Positions 17,454 to 25,874 of a stretch of 64,000 nt of DNA are shown piece by piece; the stretch's first letter is position 1, and each line of letters starts with the position of its first letter. The notes below the pieces were generated by a model. The model saw only the letters and a list, made by a program, of their open reading frames with translations, did not search any database and was not told the origin of the DNA. This stretch comes from Shewanella sp. 1CM18E (GTDB lineage: Bacteria; Pseudomonadota; Gammaproteobacteria; Enterobacterales; Shewanellaceae). The DNA lies in contig NZ_JALNTW010000016.1 of the NCBI RefSeq assembly GCF_023161665.1, positions 32,098 through 96,097 of the forward strand, in the 5' to 3' direction. A program made the translations under genes and the position numbers.

Positions 17454-18920
17454 CTAACTTACTTTAATAAGTGTGACTTCACCATTTTTATTGGTTTCTG
17501 AGATATAACCTTTGGGCTCAGTCATGAAAAACAGTGCGATAAAACTGAATACTGCACTGGCTGCGATAACATAGAAAAAGATTTCTACTGTGGTGATAGA
17601 GTAAATCGTTAAGAAAAACACAGCTCCTGCGTTACCATATGCACCAGTCATTCCGGCAATTTGACCTGTTAACCGCCGCTTAATTAGCGGTACCACTGCA
17701 AACACTGCACCTTCACCACTTTGAACGAAAAAGGAACACAGCATTACCATTAGAATAGCACTGGTAATTGACCAATTATTGTCAATTTGAGCAACAGCAA
17801 AGTAACTAATTGCTAGACCACTAGTCAGTATAAATAATATGGATTTTCGACCAAATCTATCGCTCAACCAGCCGCCAGCTGGCCGCGACATTAAGTTCAT
17901 AAAAGCGTATGACGAAGCGAGCAAGCCGGCTTGAGCTATCCCTAAATCAAAGGTTTGTGCAAAAAATAAGGGGAGCATTGATACAACGGCAAGCTCGGAG
18001 CCGAAGGTAGAAAAGTACAGCACATTTAACACTGCGACTTGTTTAAAGTCATAACGCTCATGGTCTGCAAACGTCTTTGTAAATACCGACCTGTTAAGCT
18101 TAATGCTATGCAAAGAATCGATGAACATAACAATACACAGCAGTAGGTAAACTAAATTTGCTGCCCCACTTGTGAGCATTGCGACGCCTGAAGGCGATAG
18201 CTTCCAAGTGAGTAATGCTAGTGAAGCATAAATGGGGAGTTTCATAATAAGTAGGAGGCATAAATCCAGCTTACTTGTAACTTCTAAAGCGCCAAAATTT
18301 GCGGCTTTAAAATAAGTTGAATTTTTAGGTGAGTCACTGACATTCGTGTAATAGATGAAAGCAAAGGCCAGACTGAGCAGGCCGGTCAAACCTATGGCAT
18401 AGCGCCAACCATTTTCTTCACCAAACACTAGTGCTATTACTGGCAGGCTAAAGGCTGCGGCGGCAGAACCAAAATTGCCCCAACCAGCATAGAGTCCCTG
18501 TGCTAACCCCAGCTCCTTTGCTGGGAACCATTCACTTATCATGCGGATCCCAATAACAAAACCTGCCCCAATAAAACCCAGTAAAAATCGGGCAAATGCC
18601 AGTTGTTCAAAAGAGCTTGCAAGCGCAAATAAAAAGCAGGGGATTGAACATATTGCCAGTAGCAGCGAATACACTTTTCTAGGACCAAATCTATCTGTTA
18701 GCATGCCGACTATGATTCTAGCGGGGGTGGTTAATGCGACATTTAAAATGAGCAGGGTCTTGATCTGATCGTGACTTAAATTAAAGCTTGCTGCTATTAA
18801 ACTCATTAATGGCGCTGCATTAAACCAAACTAAGAAGGTAATGAAAAAGGCGCCCCAACTCAAATGCATAATTTTCATTTTGCCGCTGAAGCTAAAAAGG
18901 TTAAATTTTTGTTCGACCAT
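17454..18920 (-). CDS. NarK-type nitrate/nitrite transporter (MFS, NNP family)
   Basis: A 12-segment MFS permease of 488 residues. The NNP family signature motifs are present: GWGNFGSAAAAF (146-157) and GAYGNAGAVFF in the second half. Arg68 in TTPARI and the RPAGGWLSDRFGRKS loop also fit. It probably moves nitrate in or exchanges nitrate and nitrite across the inner membrane. No nitrate reductase or nitrite reductase gene adjoins it, so the physiological partner is elsewhere. The MVEQ start has no strong binding site; MKIMHL at residue 15 is an alternative. Confidence 0.85.
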   Translation of the reverse strand: MVEQKFNLFSFSGKMKIMHLSWGAFFITFLVWFNAAPLMSLIAASFNLSHDQIKTLLILNVALTTPARIIVGMLTDRFGPRKVYSLLLAICSIPCFLFALASSFEQLAFARFLLGFIGAGFVIGIRMISEWFPAKELGLAQGLYAGWGNFGSAAAAFSLPVIALVFGEENGWRYAIGLTGLLSLAFAFIYYTNVSDSPKNSTYFKAANFGALEVTSKLDLCLLLIMKLPIYASLALLTWKLSPSGVAMLTSGAANLVYLLLCIVMFIDSLHSIKLNRSVFTKTFADHERYDFKQVAVLNVLYFSTFGSELAVVSMLPLFFAQTFDLGIAQAGLLASSYAFMNLMSRPAGGWLSDRFGRKSILFILTSGLAISYFAVAQIDNNWSITSAILMVMLCSFFVQSGEGAVFAVVPLIKRRLTGQIAGMTGAYGNAGAVFFLTIYSITTVEIFFYVIAASAVFSFIALFFMTEPKGYISETNKNGEVTLIKVS

Positions 18921-19312
18921 ATTTCGTCAGTACCTATACATTAGCTATTGGACGTTATTTAAGCTTACCGACTAGCTTGAATATTTGCACAGCAATTTAG
19001 TTTTACGCTTCAATCGTTAAAACAGTAAAAATGTCGCTCTCAATTTCTAACAAGTTTTTGGCTTAGCCTATAGCCGGATAAAGCTAAATGACTTGAATTC
19101 ACTGAGCCTGATGCTGGGAAAATCTAAAAATGAGTTAGCTATTTCAAGCAACACTGTTGTATAAGCGATTAGCAAAGTCCCAAGGAGGTGAGCGTTAAAC
19201 TTGCAGGCAGCTCACGACTTAAGCCATAAAACTTATTCAGTTTGTAAAATAGCCTTGTTGGAGGAATGTTGCTAATGTGTTTATTTCCGCGAATGATTCA
19301 AGGAGTGGCGCT
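18921..19312. other. intergenic with an orphan perfect Shine-Dalgarno sequence
   Basis: The spacer before the transglutaminase/TPR lipoprotein contains AAGGAGGTGA at 19182-19191, fully complementary to the 16S 3' end. The nearest in-register codon is TTG 19201, opening 24 codons that end at TAA 19273-19275. Its 12-base spacing is longer than usual. No terminator is seen. Confidence 0.45.
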
Positions 19313-20470
19313 GTGCGAAGGATTGTTGTTTTATGTTGCCAATTATTGGTTCTAGGGCTAACCCAAGGCTGTCAATTAAGCGTTCAACCTATTGCTACAC
19401 CGCAGTTGCCCGATTTAGGCCATACCGATAACAGTACAAGTTTTGTTGTTCCTCAGCTTGAGGAAATGTATCGATTATCACCAGAGCAAATCGCCGAACT
19501 TACTCAATTTACCCTTAGAGAAGATATCGCGCTTTTACCTAAACAAAAGCAAGCTTACGAGTTTTTAAAGAGTCGCTTAGTTAACTTTGACTTCGAGGGA
19601 GAAAACTATTTTGCCAGCGAGTCTTTAGCATTAGGCCGAGGCAATTGTATGGCGCTTGCCATGCTGACCTATGCGATAGCCAGAGAGTTAGATATTCAAA
19701 TCAATTTTCAAGTCATGCATACCATGCCGATATTACTTGATGTTTCAGGCAAGTTCGCAATGACTTCGGATCATGTTCGTAGTTTTCTTTTTCAAGAAGT
19801 AAGTGAAGAGCAAACCACATACTTATGGCAAAGAGATCGTATCGTTATTGATTATTTCCCAGACCGTTATGACAGAGGAGGGAAAATGATTGATGAAGAT
19901 GAGTTTTTTGCCATGTTCTATCGAAATCTAGCGGCTGACTCAATGATGGTAGGTGAGTTTGAATACGCGCACTTGCTATTAAAGAGAGCACTAGAGCTGG
20001 CGCCTGATTACGCACCTGTGATTAATATGCTTGCGGTTGCATCTAGGCAGCTAAGCGATAACAGGCTTGCTGAGGCTCTGTACCAATACGGGTTACAGGT
20101 GGCAGATGAAAAAGTAACCCTACTGAGTAACTATCATGTCTTGTTAACTAAACAAGGCCGAGATCAGGAAGCAAGGCAAATTAAACAACAGTTATTGGCC
20201 TATGATGACCAAAGACCATATATATGGTACTTACAAGCAAAAGATGCAATGGCAATTAATGATTTTGAGAGTGCAGAAGTGTATTTAAATAAATTTCTTG
20301 AAAACACTAATTACTACCACAAAGCGTATTTTGATTTAGCGAAAGTGCAACTTCAGCTTGGCAAGCCTTATAAAGCGAAAAAAGCGTTGGATCTTGCTAT
20401 TAGCTATTCATCTTCAAGCGAAAACAAAGGTTTATATGAGGCAAAATTAAACTGGTTATCATCTCTCTAG
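19313..20470 (+). CDS. Lipoprotein with transglutaminase-like fold and TPR repeats
   Basis: This 385-residue lipoprotein starts MRRIVVLCCQLLVLGLTQGC, with the lipobox cysteine at residue 20. Residues 85-195 look like a transglutaminase/cysteine protease core: Cys112 in GRGNCMALAML, His154 in TSDHVRSF and Asp180 in VIDYFPDRY form a possible triad. The C-terminal 180 residues are TPR-like helical repeats ending in a QLGKPYKAKKAL unit. The start is GTG 19313 with AAGGAG seven bases upstream; the longer frame from GTG 19277 has no such site. Upstream of curli genes, its job could be envelope processing, but I cannot name its substrate. Confidence 0.75.
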   Translation: MRRIVVLCCQLLVLGLTQGCQLSVQPIATPQLPDLGHTDNSTSFVVPQLEEMYRLSPEQIAELTQFTLREDIALLPKQKQAYEFLKSRLVNFDFEGENYFASESLALGRGNCMALAMLTYAIARELDIQINFQVMHTMPILLDVSGKFAMTSDHVRSFLFQEVSEEQTTYLWQRDRIVIDYFPDRYDRGGKMIDEDEFFAMFYRNLAADSMMVGEFEYAHLLLKRALELAPDYAPVINMLAVASRQLSDNRLAEALYQYGLQVADEKVTLLSNYHVLLTKQGRDQEARQIKQQLLAYDDQRPYIWYLQAKDAMAINDFESAEVYLNKFLENTNYYHKAYFDLAKVQLQLGKPYKAKKALDLAISYSSSSENKGLYEAKLNWLSSL

Positions 20471-20772
20471 CTAGCCTGTTATAAACCACTAGTAACGGTA
20501 CCGTTAGTACTAGGTCTCAAAGATGTAAAGTCGTACCTTGATTGCCAACCTCTAATTATATGGCCTATAAAACAATGTTTTATCTTGTTTTTGGTGAGCT
20601 ACTGGCTGTAGCACTTATGGTGCACAACTAGTAGTTTAGTCTAGTTTTACTCAGTTAAATAATCATTATGACGCATAGCCTTTAATACTCTGGATTGATG
20701 AAGGCTATGTGCTTTATCGACATAATGACCGCGTCTTTTATATTTAGTCAGCGGAAAGGTTGATAAGTAATA
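20471..20772. promoter_or_regulatory. curlin promoter region with 14-bp perfect palindrome
   Basis: TAACGGTACCGTTA at 20493-20506 is a perfect palindrome, flanked by CTAG at 20489-20492 and 20510-20513. It sits 270 bases before the curlin start and 23 bases after the upstream stop codon. Such a dyad could bind a dimeric regulator, but the regulator is unknown and a short hairpin after the upstream gene is equally possible. Confidence 0.4.
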
Positions 20773-21321
20773 ATGAATCACTACCCATCGAACAGAGTCG
20801 CACAACCGTTTTGTGCCAGCTCACTTAAAAGTAGCGTTCTTGTAGCAATATTTATTGCCTCTCCTTTTTTATATGCAGATCAGGACTTGAGTCAGCTCGA
20901 TGAGCTAAATGGTTTTGACAACCATGCTTCAATTGTTCAAAACGGCAGTAATTTAAATGCCGGAGTGAGTCAGCAAGGCGTGTCAAATACCGCGATTGTA
21001 AACCAAAGTGGTTTTTCAACCCAGGCAAACGTTGAGCAAATTGGTGGGACTAATTATGTTTTGGCTCATCAAAATGGCGCAGAAGTAGAAGCTAACATTC
21101 TGCAAAGCGGTTTTAATAATGTGTTTATTTCTTCTCAGCAAGGCGCATTTCTTAGTGTGGAATTAGAACAACAGGGAAATGATAACCGTGCATCAGTATT
21201 GCAAATTGGTAATGAAAGCGATGTCTCTATTTATCAAAATGGAACTGGACATGCGGTATCGGTTATTCAGTACGGTCAAGGCCGCTCGGCGCAGATCACC
21301 CAAGGTTACACCTCAAATTAA
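20773..21321 (+). CDS. Curlin-family amyloid subunit (CsgA/CsgB type)
   Basis: This secreted 182-residue protein has a signal sequence in residues 18-35 (cleaved before DQD) and then almost nothing but curlin repeats. From residue 52 to the end it divides into twelve 11-residue strands of the form [A/V]x[I/V]xQxGxxxx, the last one short, i.e. six 22-residue curlin repeats versus five in E. coli CsgA and CsgB. It should form cross-beta fibres outside the cell. There is no second curlin gene, so it may act as both fibre and nucleator, or a partner lies elsewhere. The start ATG has only a weak binding site, and 20 residues precede the hydrophobic core of the signal sequence. Confidence 0.85.
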   Translation: MNHYPSNRVAQPFCASSLKSSVLVAIFIASPFLYADQDLSQLDELNGFDNHASIVQNGSNLNAGVSQQGVSNTAIVNQSGFSTQANVEQIGGTNYVLAHQNGAEVEANILQSGFNNVFISSQQGAFLSVELEQQGNDNRASVLQIGNESDVSIYQNGTGHAVSVIQYGQGRSAQITQGYTSN

Positions 21322-21426
21322 ATCTTAAAAGCACAATTCACCAACAGATATGTTGAATATGTGTAACAGATATGTATTACACTAATGGCCACATGGATGG
21401 TGATAAAAAGTACACGGAGTAAGGTT

Positions 21427-22062
21427 ATGTTTAAAGTTACACATTGGGTCGTTGTCACGCGTTCGCATCTTTTTGCGGATCTACTTAATACGAGATGGCC
21501 TCAAGAGTTTCTGGTTAAGTTACATCGAGTATCGCCGGAGCATTTTAATGGTGATTTATTAGAAAGCCGGATCACTATAATCTTGATTGACTTGGCAAGT
21601 GTTGACGTACAAACCGCATATCAGATCCAACGTAGAATAGAAAAAGGCAGTAATGTCGCTCGCGTAGTGTTTCTGCATTTCCCGCAGCAGGTTGATGCAA
21701 GGTTTTTATTGCAAGCTTCAGTCACTGCAGGCGTATTCTATGCAGATGCTTCTCTTGAACAAATTGGCGAAGGAATGGCCGAAATAGTTAAAGGTAAAGT
21801 CATTATCCCGCAGTCTTTAATTGAATCGAATAATGCCAAAGATGCTGTAACGGATGACGTTGAAACCCTTACTATTCGCGAGCGAGAAGTATTACAAGTG
21901 CTGAGAAGTGGCAGCACTAACATCGATATCGCTAACAAGCTTTTTGTCAGTGAAAGCACCATTAAAACCCACCTTTACCGAGCATTTAGAAAGATCGGTG
22001 TATCAAGTCGCGGCCAAGCCATTGCCTGGGCGCAAACCAATTTACATGAAGTGACTCAATGA
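21427..22062 (+). CDS. csgD: CsgD-like LuxR-family transcriptional regulator
   Basis: A 211-residue regulator: N-terminal receiver-like domain without a clear phosphoacceptor Asp, and a C-terminal LuxR helix-turn-helix (LTIREREVLQVLRSGSTNIDIANKLFVSESTIKTHLYRAF). This is the arrangement of CsgD, the master activator of curli. The longer frame from 21385 would add 14 residues; ATG 21427 has a GGAG/AAGG site and starts MFKVTHW, similar to E. coli MFNEVHS. It overlaps csgE by four bases (ATGA), so the two are translationally coupled. In E. coli csgD is divergent from the curlin operon; here it follows the curlin gene. Confidence 0.8.
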   Translation: MFKVTHWVVVTRSHLFADLLNTRWPQEFLVKLHRVSPEHFNGDLLESRITIILIDLASVDVQTAYQIQRRIEKGSNVARVVFLHFPQQVDARFLLQASVTAGVFYADASLEQIGEGMAEIVKGKVIIPQSLIESNNAKDAVTDDVETLTIREREVLQVLRSGSTNIDIANKLFVSESTIKTHLYRAFRKIGVSSRGQAIAWAQTNLHEVTQ

Positions 22063-22514
22063 TCCGCTGGGCTTTATGTTTAGTGTTGCTGTGCTCATGG
22101 GTAAACGCTGAAGAGATAACAGTCAATCAGTCTATTGCTGCAATCAGCACCAGCGATACCCCCCCAAAGGTTGAAACAGACTTGATTGATGGCTTGATCC
22201 TTAGTCGAGCCATGACTCGCTTTGGCCATAGATTTTATCGCCAATTTGTCGCTGATTATCGTGATATAGGTGGTGTTACGCGCCATTCAGGTTTAACTGT
22301 TGTTGAGCAAGCAACAGCTCGTAGTGGCAGTAAGATCAGTATTTTGCATAACCGAAAACCGATTTACATCACTGTTGTTTCGCCAGCGAGTCGCAATATA
22401 GATGAGCAAGCGATGTCGGCAGCTAAGTATGTCAATCAGAAATTGAAGCAACATCAGAAGCAAGCTAGCTGGGCACAATTTCTAGATCCAGATCTAGCGC
22501 CTGATGAGTTTTAA
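22059..22514 (+). CDS. csgE: Curli assembly protein CsgE
   Basis: Periplasmic capping adaptor that delivers curlin to the CsgG pore. The 151-residue precursor has a signal sequence ending near WVNA, then SRAMTRFGHRFYRQFVADYRD and ARSGSKISI, both like E. coli CsgE, and ends DLAPDEF, close to the E. coli C-terminus DLAHDEF. A C7 tract (22159-22165) falls in codons 34-36. The start overlaps the csgD stop. Confidence 0.88.
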   Translation: MIRWALCLVLLCSWVNAEEITVNQSIAAISTSDTPPKVETDLIDGLILSRAMTRFGHRFYRQFVADYRDIGGVTRHSGLTVVEQATARSGSKISILHNRKPIYITVVSPASRNIDEQAMSAAKYVNQKLKQHQKQASWAQFLDPDLAPDEF

Positions 22515-22526
22515 CAAGGAATGTCC

Positions 22527-22940
22527 ATGAATAAAATGACAAAAATGACCAGTGGATTGGCACTTCTGGTTTTTGGCACGAGTGTTAACGCTACCCAGCT
22601 AATTTATACACCGGTTAATCCCAATTTTGGTGGTAGTTACTTAAACGGCTCGTACTTGCTATCTAATGCTTCTGCGCAAAATAAACATACTGGAGGCTCT
22701 AGTTACGTGCCGCCTACAGCGCTAGAGAGGTTGGCAAGTTCACTGGAATCGCGATTAATGAGCCAGCTTTTTAATGATGCCGCTAATGGCGGGGAAGGTT
22801 ATTTAAAGACCGATGACTTTGAAATCCAAGTCGTTAATGAAGATGGCTCTCTTTTAGTGCATATCACAGATGTTCTGACTGGTGAAACAACAATAATCGA
22901 AGTCGGTGGACTTGTAGATAGCAGCACAGGAGCTGGCTAA
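22527..22940 (+). CDS. csgF: Curli assembly protein CsgF
   Basis: Surface protein that couples the CsgG pore to nucleation of curli. The 137-residue precursor has a signal sequence and then QLIYTPVNPNFGGSYLNGSYLLSNASAQN, matching the [24 protein letters not shown] region of E. coli CsgF that binds the CsgG barrel. It ends with a TTIIEVGGL strand. An ATG at 22521 directly abuts AAGGA, leaving no spacing, so ATG 22527 is taken as start. Confidence 0.88.
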   Translation: MNKMTKMTSGLALLVFGTSVNATQLIYTPVNPNFGGSYLNGSYLLSNASAQNKHTGGSSYVPPTALERLASSLESRLMSQLFNDAANGGEGYLKTDDFEIQVVNEDGSLLVHITDVLTGETTIIEVGGLVDSSTGAG

Positions 22941-22942
22941 CG

Positions 22943-23791
22943 ATGAAAAAGCTAATCCCATTATTTATCTTGTGTTTTGTGAGTGCATGTTCATCAACCA
23001 GTGAATTAGAACAGATAGAGGCGTCATCGAGTTTGATGCCTAAAAGTGACACCTATTATGACTTAATCGGTTTGCCTAATCCTCAAGGTAGCATGGTGGC
23101 AGCGGTTTATGATTTTCGTGATCAAACAGGTCAATACAAGCCTATTCCATCGAGTAACTTTTCAACGGCAGTTCCTCAGAGTGGTACAGCATTCTTGGCT
23201 CAAGCACTCAACGACTCAAGTTGGTTTATTCCGGTAGAGCGTGAAGGGCTGCAAAATCTGCTAACGGAGCGAAAGATTGTTCGTGCAGGCCTAAAAGGAG
23301 ATGCAGCCAGTTTAAGTCAGCTCAATTCGGCACAAATATTAATGGAGGGGGGGATTGTTGCCTATGATACCAATGTTCGTACTGGTGGCGCTGGTGCTCG
23401 ATACTTAGGTATTGGTGCTTCAAGTCAATTTCGGGTTGACAGCATTACAGTTAATCTTCGAGCTGTTGATATTCGCACTGGGCGATTATTGAGCAGTGTA
23501 ACAACCACTAAATCGGTTTTGTCGAAAGAGCTAACTGCAGGGGTATTTAAATTTATAGATGCTCAAGAGCTACTCGAGTCTGAAGTAGGTTATACATCAA
23601 ATGAACCTGTTAGTTTATGTGTTGCGCAAGCAATCGAAAGTGCTGTTGTGCATATGATTGCAGATGGCATTTGGAAAAGAGCTTGGAACCTTGCAGATAC
23701 CCAAGCCGGGTTAAAAAATCCTGTGTTACAAAAGTATTGGTTAGAAGCTCATTCTATTGAACGTGTGCAAGCGCGAATAGATCAAGGCTAG
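22943..23791 (+). CDS. csgG: Curli secretion channel CsgG
   Basis: Outer-membrane nonameric lipoprotein pore for curlin export. The 282-residue precursor has a lipoprotein signal, FVSACSS with the acylated cysteine at residue 16. YYDLIGLPNPQGSMVAAVYDFRDQTGQYKP is highly typical of CsgG, as is WFIPVEREGLQNLLTERKIVRAG. It starts two bases after the csgF stop. A G7 tract (23347-23353) occurs within codons for EGG. The end is followed by a terminator. Confidence 0.93.
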   Translation: MKKLIPLFILCFVSACSSTSELEQIEASSSLMPKSDTYYDLIGLPNPQGSMVAAVYDFRDQTGQYKPIPSSNFSTAVPQSGTAFLAQALNDSSWFIPVEREGLQNLLTERKIVRAGLKGDAASLSQLNSAQILMEGGIVAYDTNVRTGGAGARYLGIGASSQFRVDSITVNLRAVDIRTGRLLSSVTTTKSVLSKELTAGVFKFIDAQELLESEVGYTSNEPVSLCVAQAIESAVVHMIADGIWKRAWNLADTQAGLKNPVLQKYWLEAHSIERVQARIDQG

Positions 23792-23807
23792 TTCAATCAA
23801 GACGACT

Positions 23808-23831
23808 AAAGGCATCTAGGATGCCTTTTTT
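23808..23831 (+). terminator. intrinsic terminator of the curli operon
   Basis: A 9-bp stem aaaggcatc with gatgccttt, 3-nt loop and T run, 17 bases after csgG. Confidence 0.88.
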
Positions 23832-23950
23832 GTGGCTAAATTTTACTATAAGTAAAGCTGCGCACAACACTCACTGGTCAGTAAGCTATACAGGTGTGTA
23901 GTTTTGCTTTATACTCTTTGCATCTTAGATTTACAGGTAAGAGGCAATAG

Positions 23951-24346
23951 ATGAAATTTAAAATACTTACAGGACTTACATTAATTGGCAGCGTGTTATC
24001 TGCAAACCTATTTACTGTTAGCACCACAGTAAGCCTGTTAGCTGTGAGCTCTTTCTCTACCCAAGCTGCAACAGTTGGTTGTGAACGAGCTGGTGGTATT
24101 AAGTGCCAAAAAGTCAGAAAGCCCTACAAAAAAGCAAAAGTGATTGTTGTACCAAAGCATCACCGTCATTATCACGCTTATCATTCGCCTCTATTGACGG
24201 CATTAGGTATGGCGATTGTGCTAGATGCTGCCGGTAACGCGGTAACAGAAACTGGCAATAAAGTCGTTGTATTGGGTGAGGGAAATGAGGTTAAAAACGT
24301 CTATGAGAAAGACGGTGTGGTATATCTGATCAAAGAGATTGGATAA
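23951..24346 (+). CDS. Small secreted or surface protein, unknown
   Basis: A 131-residue protein with a long N-terminal hydrophobic segment (residues 5-38, probably signal peptide ending near TQAA), a pair of cysteines (in VGCERAGGIKCQK) and a histidine-rich segment (KHHRHYHAYH) that could bind metal. The remaining part has GNAVTETGNKVVVLGEGNEV, an amphipathic strand pattern. I do not recognise a family. The stop overlaps the next start (TAATG), so the two are a unit. Confidence 0.6.
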   Translation: MKFKILTGLTLIGSVLSANLFTVSTTVSLLAVSSFSTQAATVGCERAGGIKCQKVRKPYKKAKVIVVPKHHRHYHAYHSPLLTALGMAIVLDAAGNAVTETGNKVVVLGEGNEVKNVYEKDGVVYLIKEIG

Positions 24347-24795
24347 TGAAAATCAGCCAAAGAGAGTTTGCAGAGCAATTGCCGCTAATTGATAAAGCCC
24401 TAAGCTGCTTAGCGGTAATAATGTGTGTTGCAGGCTTAGTTTTTGTTATTAAAACCAGTGCTTCTGAGTTAAGCATTATGACCATGATTGCGTCAGTAGT
24501 CATTGCATCTTCAATCTATTTATTCAAGGTACTTGTATTGGGAGTCAGTCAACACTTGGTATTAATCGCTGATTCGATCCCGGCAAAACCGATAACTCAG
24601 TCGGTGGTTAAGCCCACGGAACAAAAGAAAGTGGCTAATTTTGGTTTGTGTACTTTCTGTAATCAATACGAGACTAAAAATACGCTATCTGGTCGCTATG
24701 TATGCTCTGATTGCTATAAAGTGTTTTTAAAAGTAAGAGGGCAAGTGCTAGAGCCTAAGCTTGATCGATTTATGGGCATAAAAAGAGTCAGTTAA
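24346..24795 (+). CDS. Two-segment membrane protein with C-terminal zinc ribbon
   Basis: A 149-residue protein with two predicted membrane segments (about 16-36 and 44-70) and a cytoplasmic C-terminal CTFC...CSDC motif, the shape of a small zinc ribbon. I do not recognise a family or function. It is coupled to the previous gene by a TAATG overlap and is followed by a strong terminator. Confidence 0.65.
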   Translation: MKISQREFAEQLPLIDKALSCLAVIMCVAGLVFVIKTSASELSIMTMIASVVIASSIYLFKVLVLGVSQHLVLIADSIPAKPITQSVVKPTEQKKVANFGLCTFCNQYETKNTLSGRYVCSDCYKVFLKVRGQVLEPKLDRFMGIKRVS

Positions 24796-24830
24796 TCGCT
24801 AAGAGGTCATTCCCTTTGAACGACGCAAAG

Positions 24831-24870
24831 ACATAAAAAAAGAGTCATGGTTATGACTCTTTTTTTATGT
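24831..24870. terminator. bidirectional intrinsic terminator
   Basis: A perfect 18-bp stem (24831-24848 with 24853-24870) and 4-nt loop with A-run and T-run flanks. It separates the converging zinc-ribbon and TetR-type genes. Confidence 0.92.
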
Positions 24871-24908
24871 TCATCGACGTTAACTGCAATTAAGCTTGCA
24901 GCTAGTAT

Positions 24909-25322
24909 TTAGCGGTTCATTTCACGTTCTTGATTTAAAAATTCAAAGCCGCTTTTTAAGAAGTTAAATCTCTCGTCATCAGGTAGCGTGCGAACTTGAG
25001 TTAACATTAGACCAAATGCTGAATCAATCATTAAACGGTCTGAAAGCTTTAGGTAACGATATACAACAGGTCTTAATACTACTGAAAAGTCACCTGTTAA
25101 ATCTTCAAAGCGTTTTTCTTCGATAGCTTGAGTGTTATTCACTAATTCTCGCATGCACAGTGCTGCAAGTAGCGCATTTTTATCGCTGAAAGATTGATAC
25201 TGTGCAGCTCGCGAGTAGCCGGCTTTTTTATGCACATCTGACATATTAAGTGCAATCATGCCTTTTTCTTGTACAAGTTCTGTTGCCGCATTCAGTAGTG
25301 CGGATTCTTTTTCAGTAAGCAT
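24909..25322 (-). CDS. TetR-type transcriptional regulator, short
   Basis: This 137-residue protein starts with a TetR N-terminal DNA-binding domain (ALLNAATELVQEKGMIALNMSDVHKKAGYSRAAQYQSFSDKNALLAAL, residues 8-55) followed by a short helical ligand domain. At 137 residues it is much smaller than the normal 190-220, so the ligand domain is reduced. The ATG 25320-25322 is preferred to a TTG two codons earlier. Its targets are unknown. Confidence 0.7.
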   Translation of the reverse strand: MLTEKESALLNAATELVQEKGMIALNMSDVHKKAGYSRAAQYQSFSDKNALLAALCMRELVNNTQAIEEKRFEDLTGDFSVVLRPVVYRYLKLSDRLMIDSAFGLMLTQVRTLPDDERFNFLKSGFEFLNQEREMNR

Positions 25323-25517
25323 TATCAAATTCCAACAAATTTTTATTTATTAAATGCGTTAATCAAATGAAAGTCAACCACATTGTATATACATCTGTTT
25401 ATTCTATGTACAGTTTGTTAAGTAACAAAGGAATGATTTGTATTGATATTCGAGCATCGCCTTGTGAATGATTTCGCGTATACTATGGACTAGTTAATTC
25501 CTTTTGAGGGCAGAAAA

Positions 25518-25874
25518 ATGGCCGAAGAAACCATATTCAGTAAAATTATTAGACGTGAAATTCCAGCTGATATCTTGTACCAAGATGAGCTTGTTACCGC
25601 ATTCAGAGATATCACGCCTCAGGCACCAACCCATATTTTGATTATTCCTAATCATTTGATCCCAACGGCTAATGACATTAAAGCATCAGATGAAAAAGCC
25701 TTAGGGCGTATGATGTCAGTTGCTGCTAAATTGGCACAAGAAGCAGGTATTGCTGAAGATGGTTACCGCTTGATTATGAATTGCAATAAGCACGGTGGTC
25801 AGGAAGTATTCCATATCCATATGCATTTAGTGGGCGGACACCCACTAGGACGTATGTTGAGCCCAAGTGCATGA
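25518..25874 (+). CDS. hinT: Purine nucleoside phosphoramidase HinT
   Basis: HIT-family hydrolase of AMP-N bonds. The 118 residues include FSKIIRREIPADILYQDE and the histidine triad HIHMH (99, 101, 103) followed by LVGGHPLGRML. Length and order are normal. Start follows a GAGGG site. It overlaps the next gene by four bases. Confidence 0.97.
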   Translation: MAEETIFSKIIRREIPADILYQDELVTAFRDITPQAPTHILIIPNHLIPTANDIKASDEKALGRMMSVAAKLAQEAGIAEDGYRLIMNCNKHGGQEVFHIHMHLVGGHPLGRMLSPSA

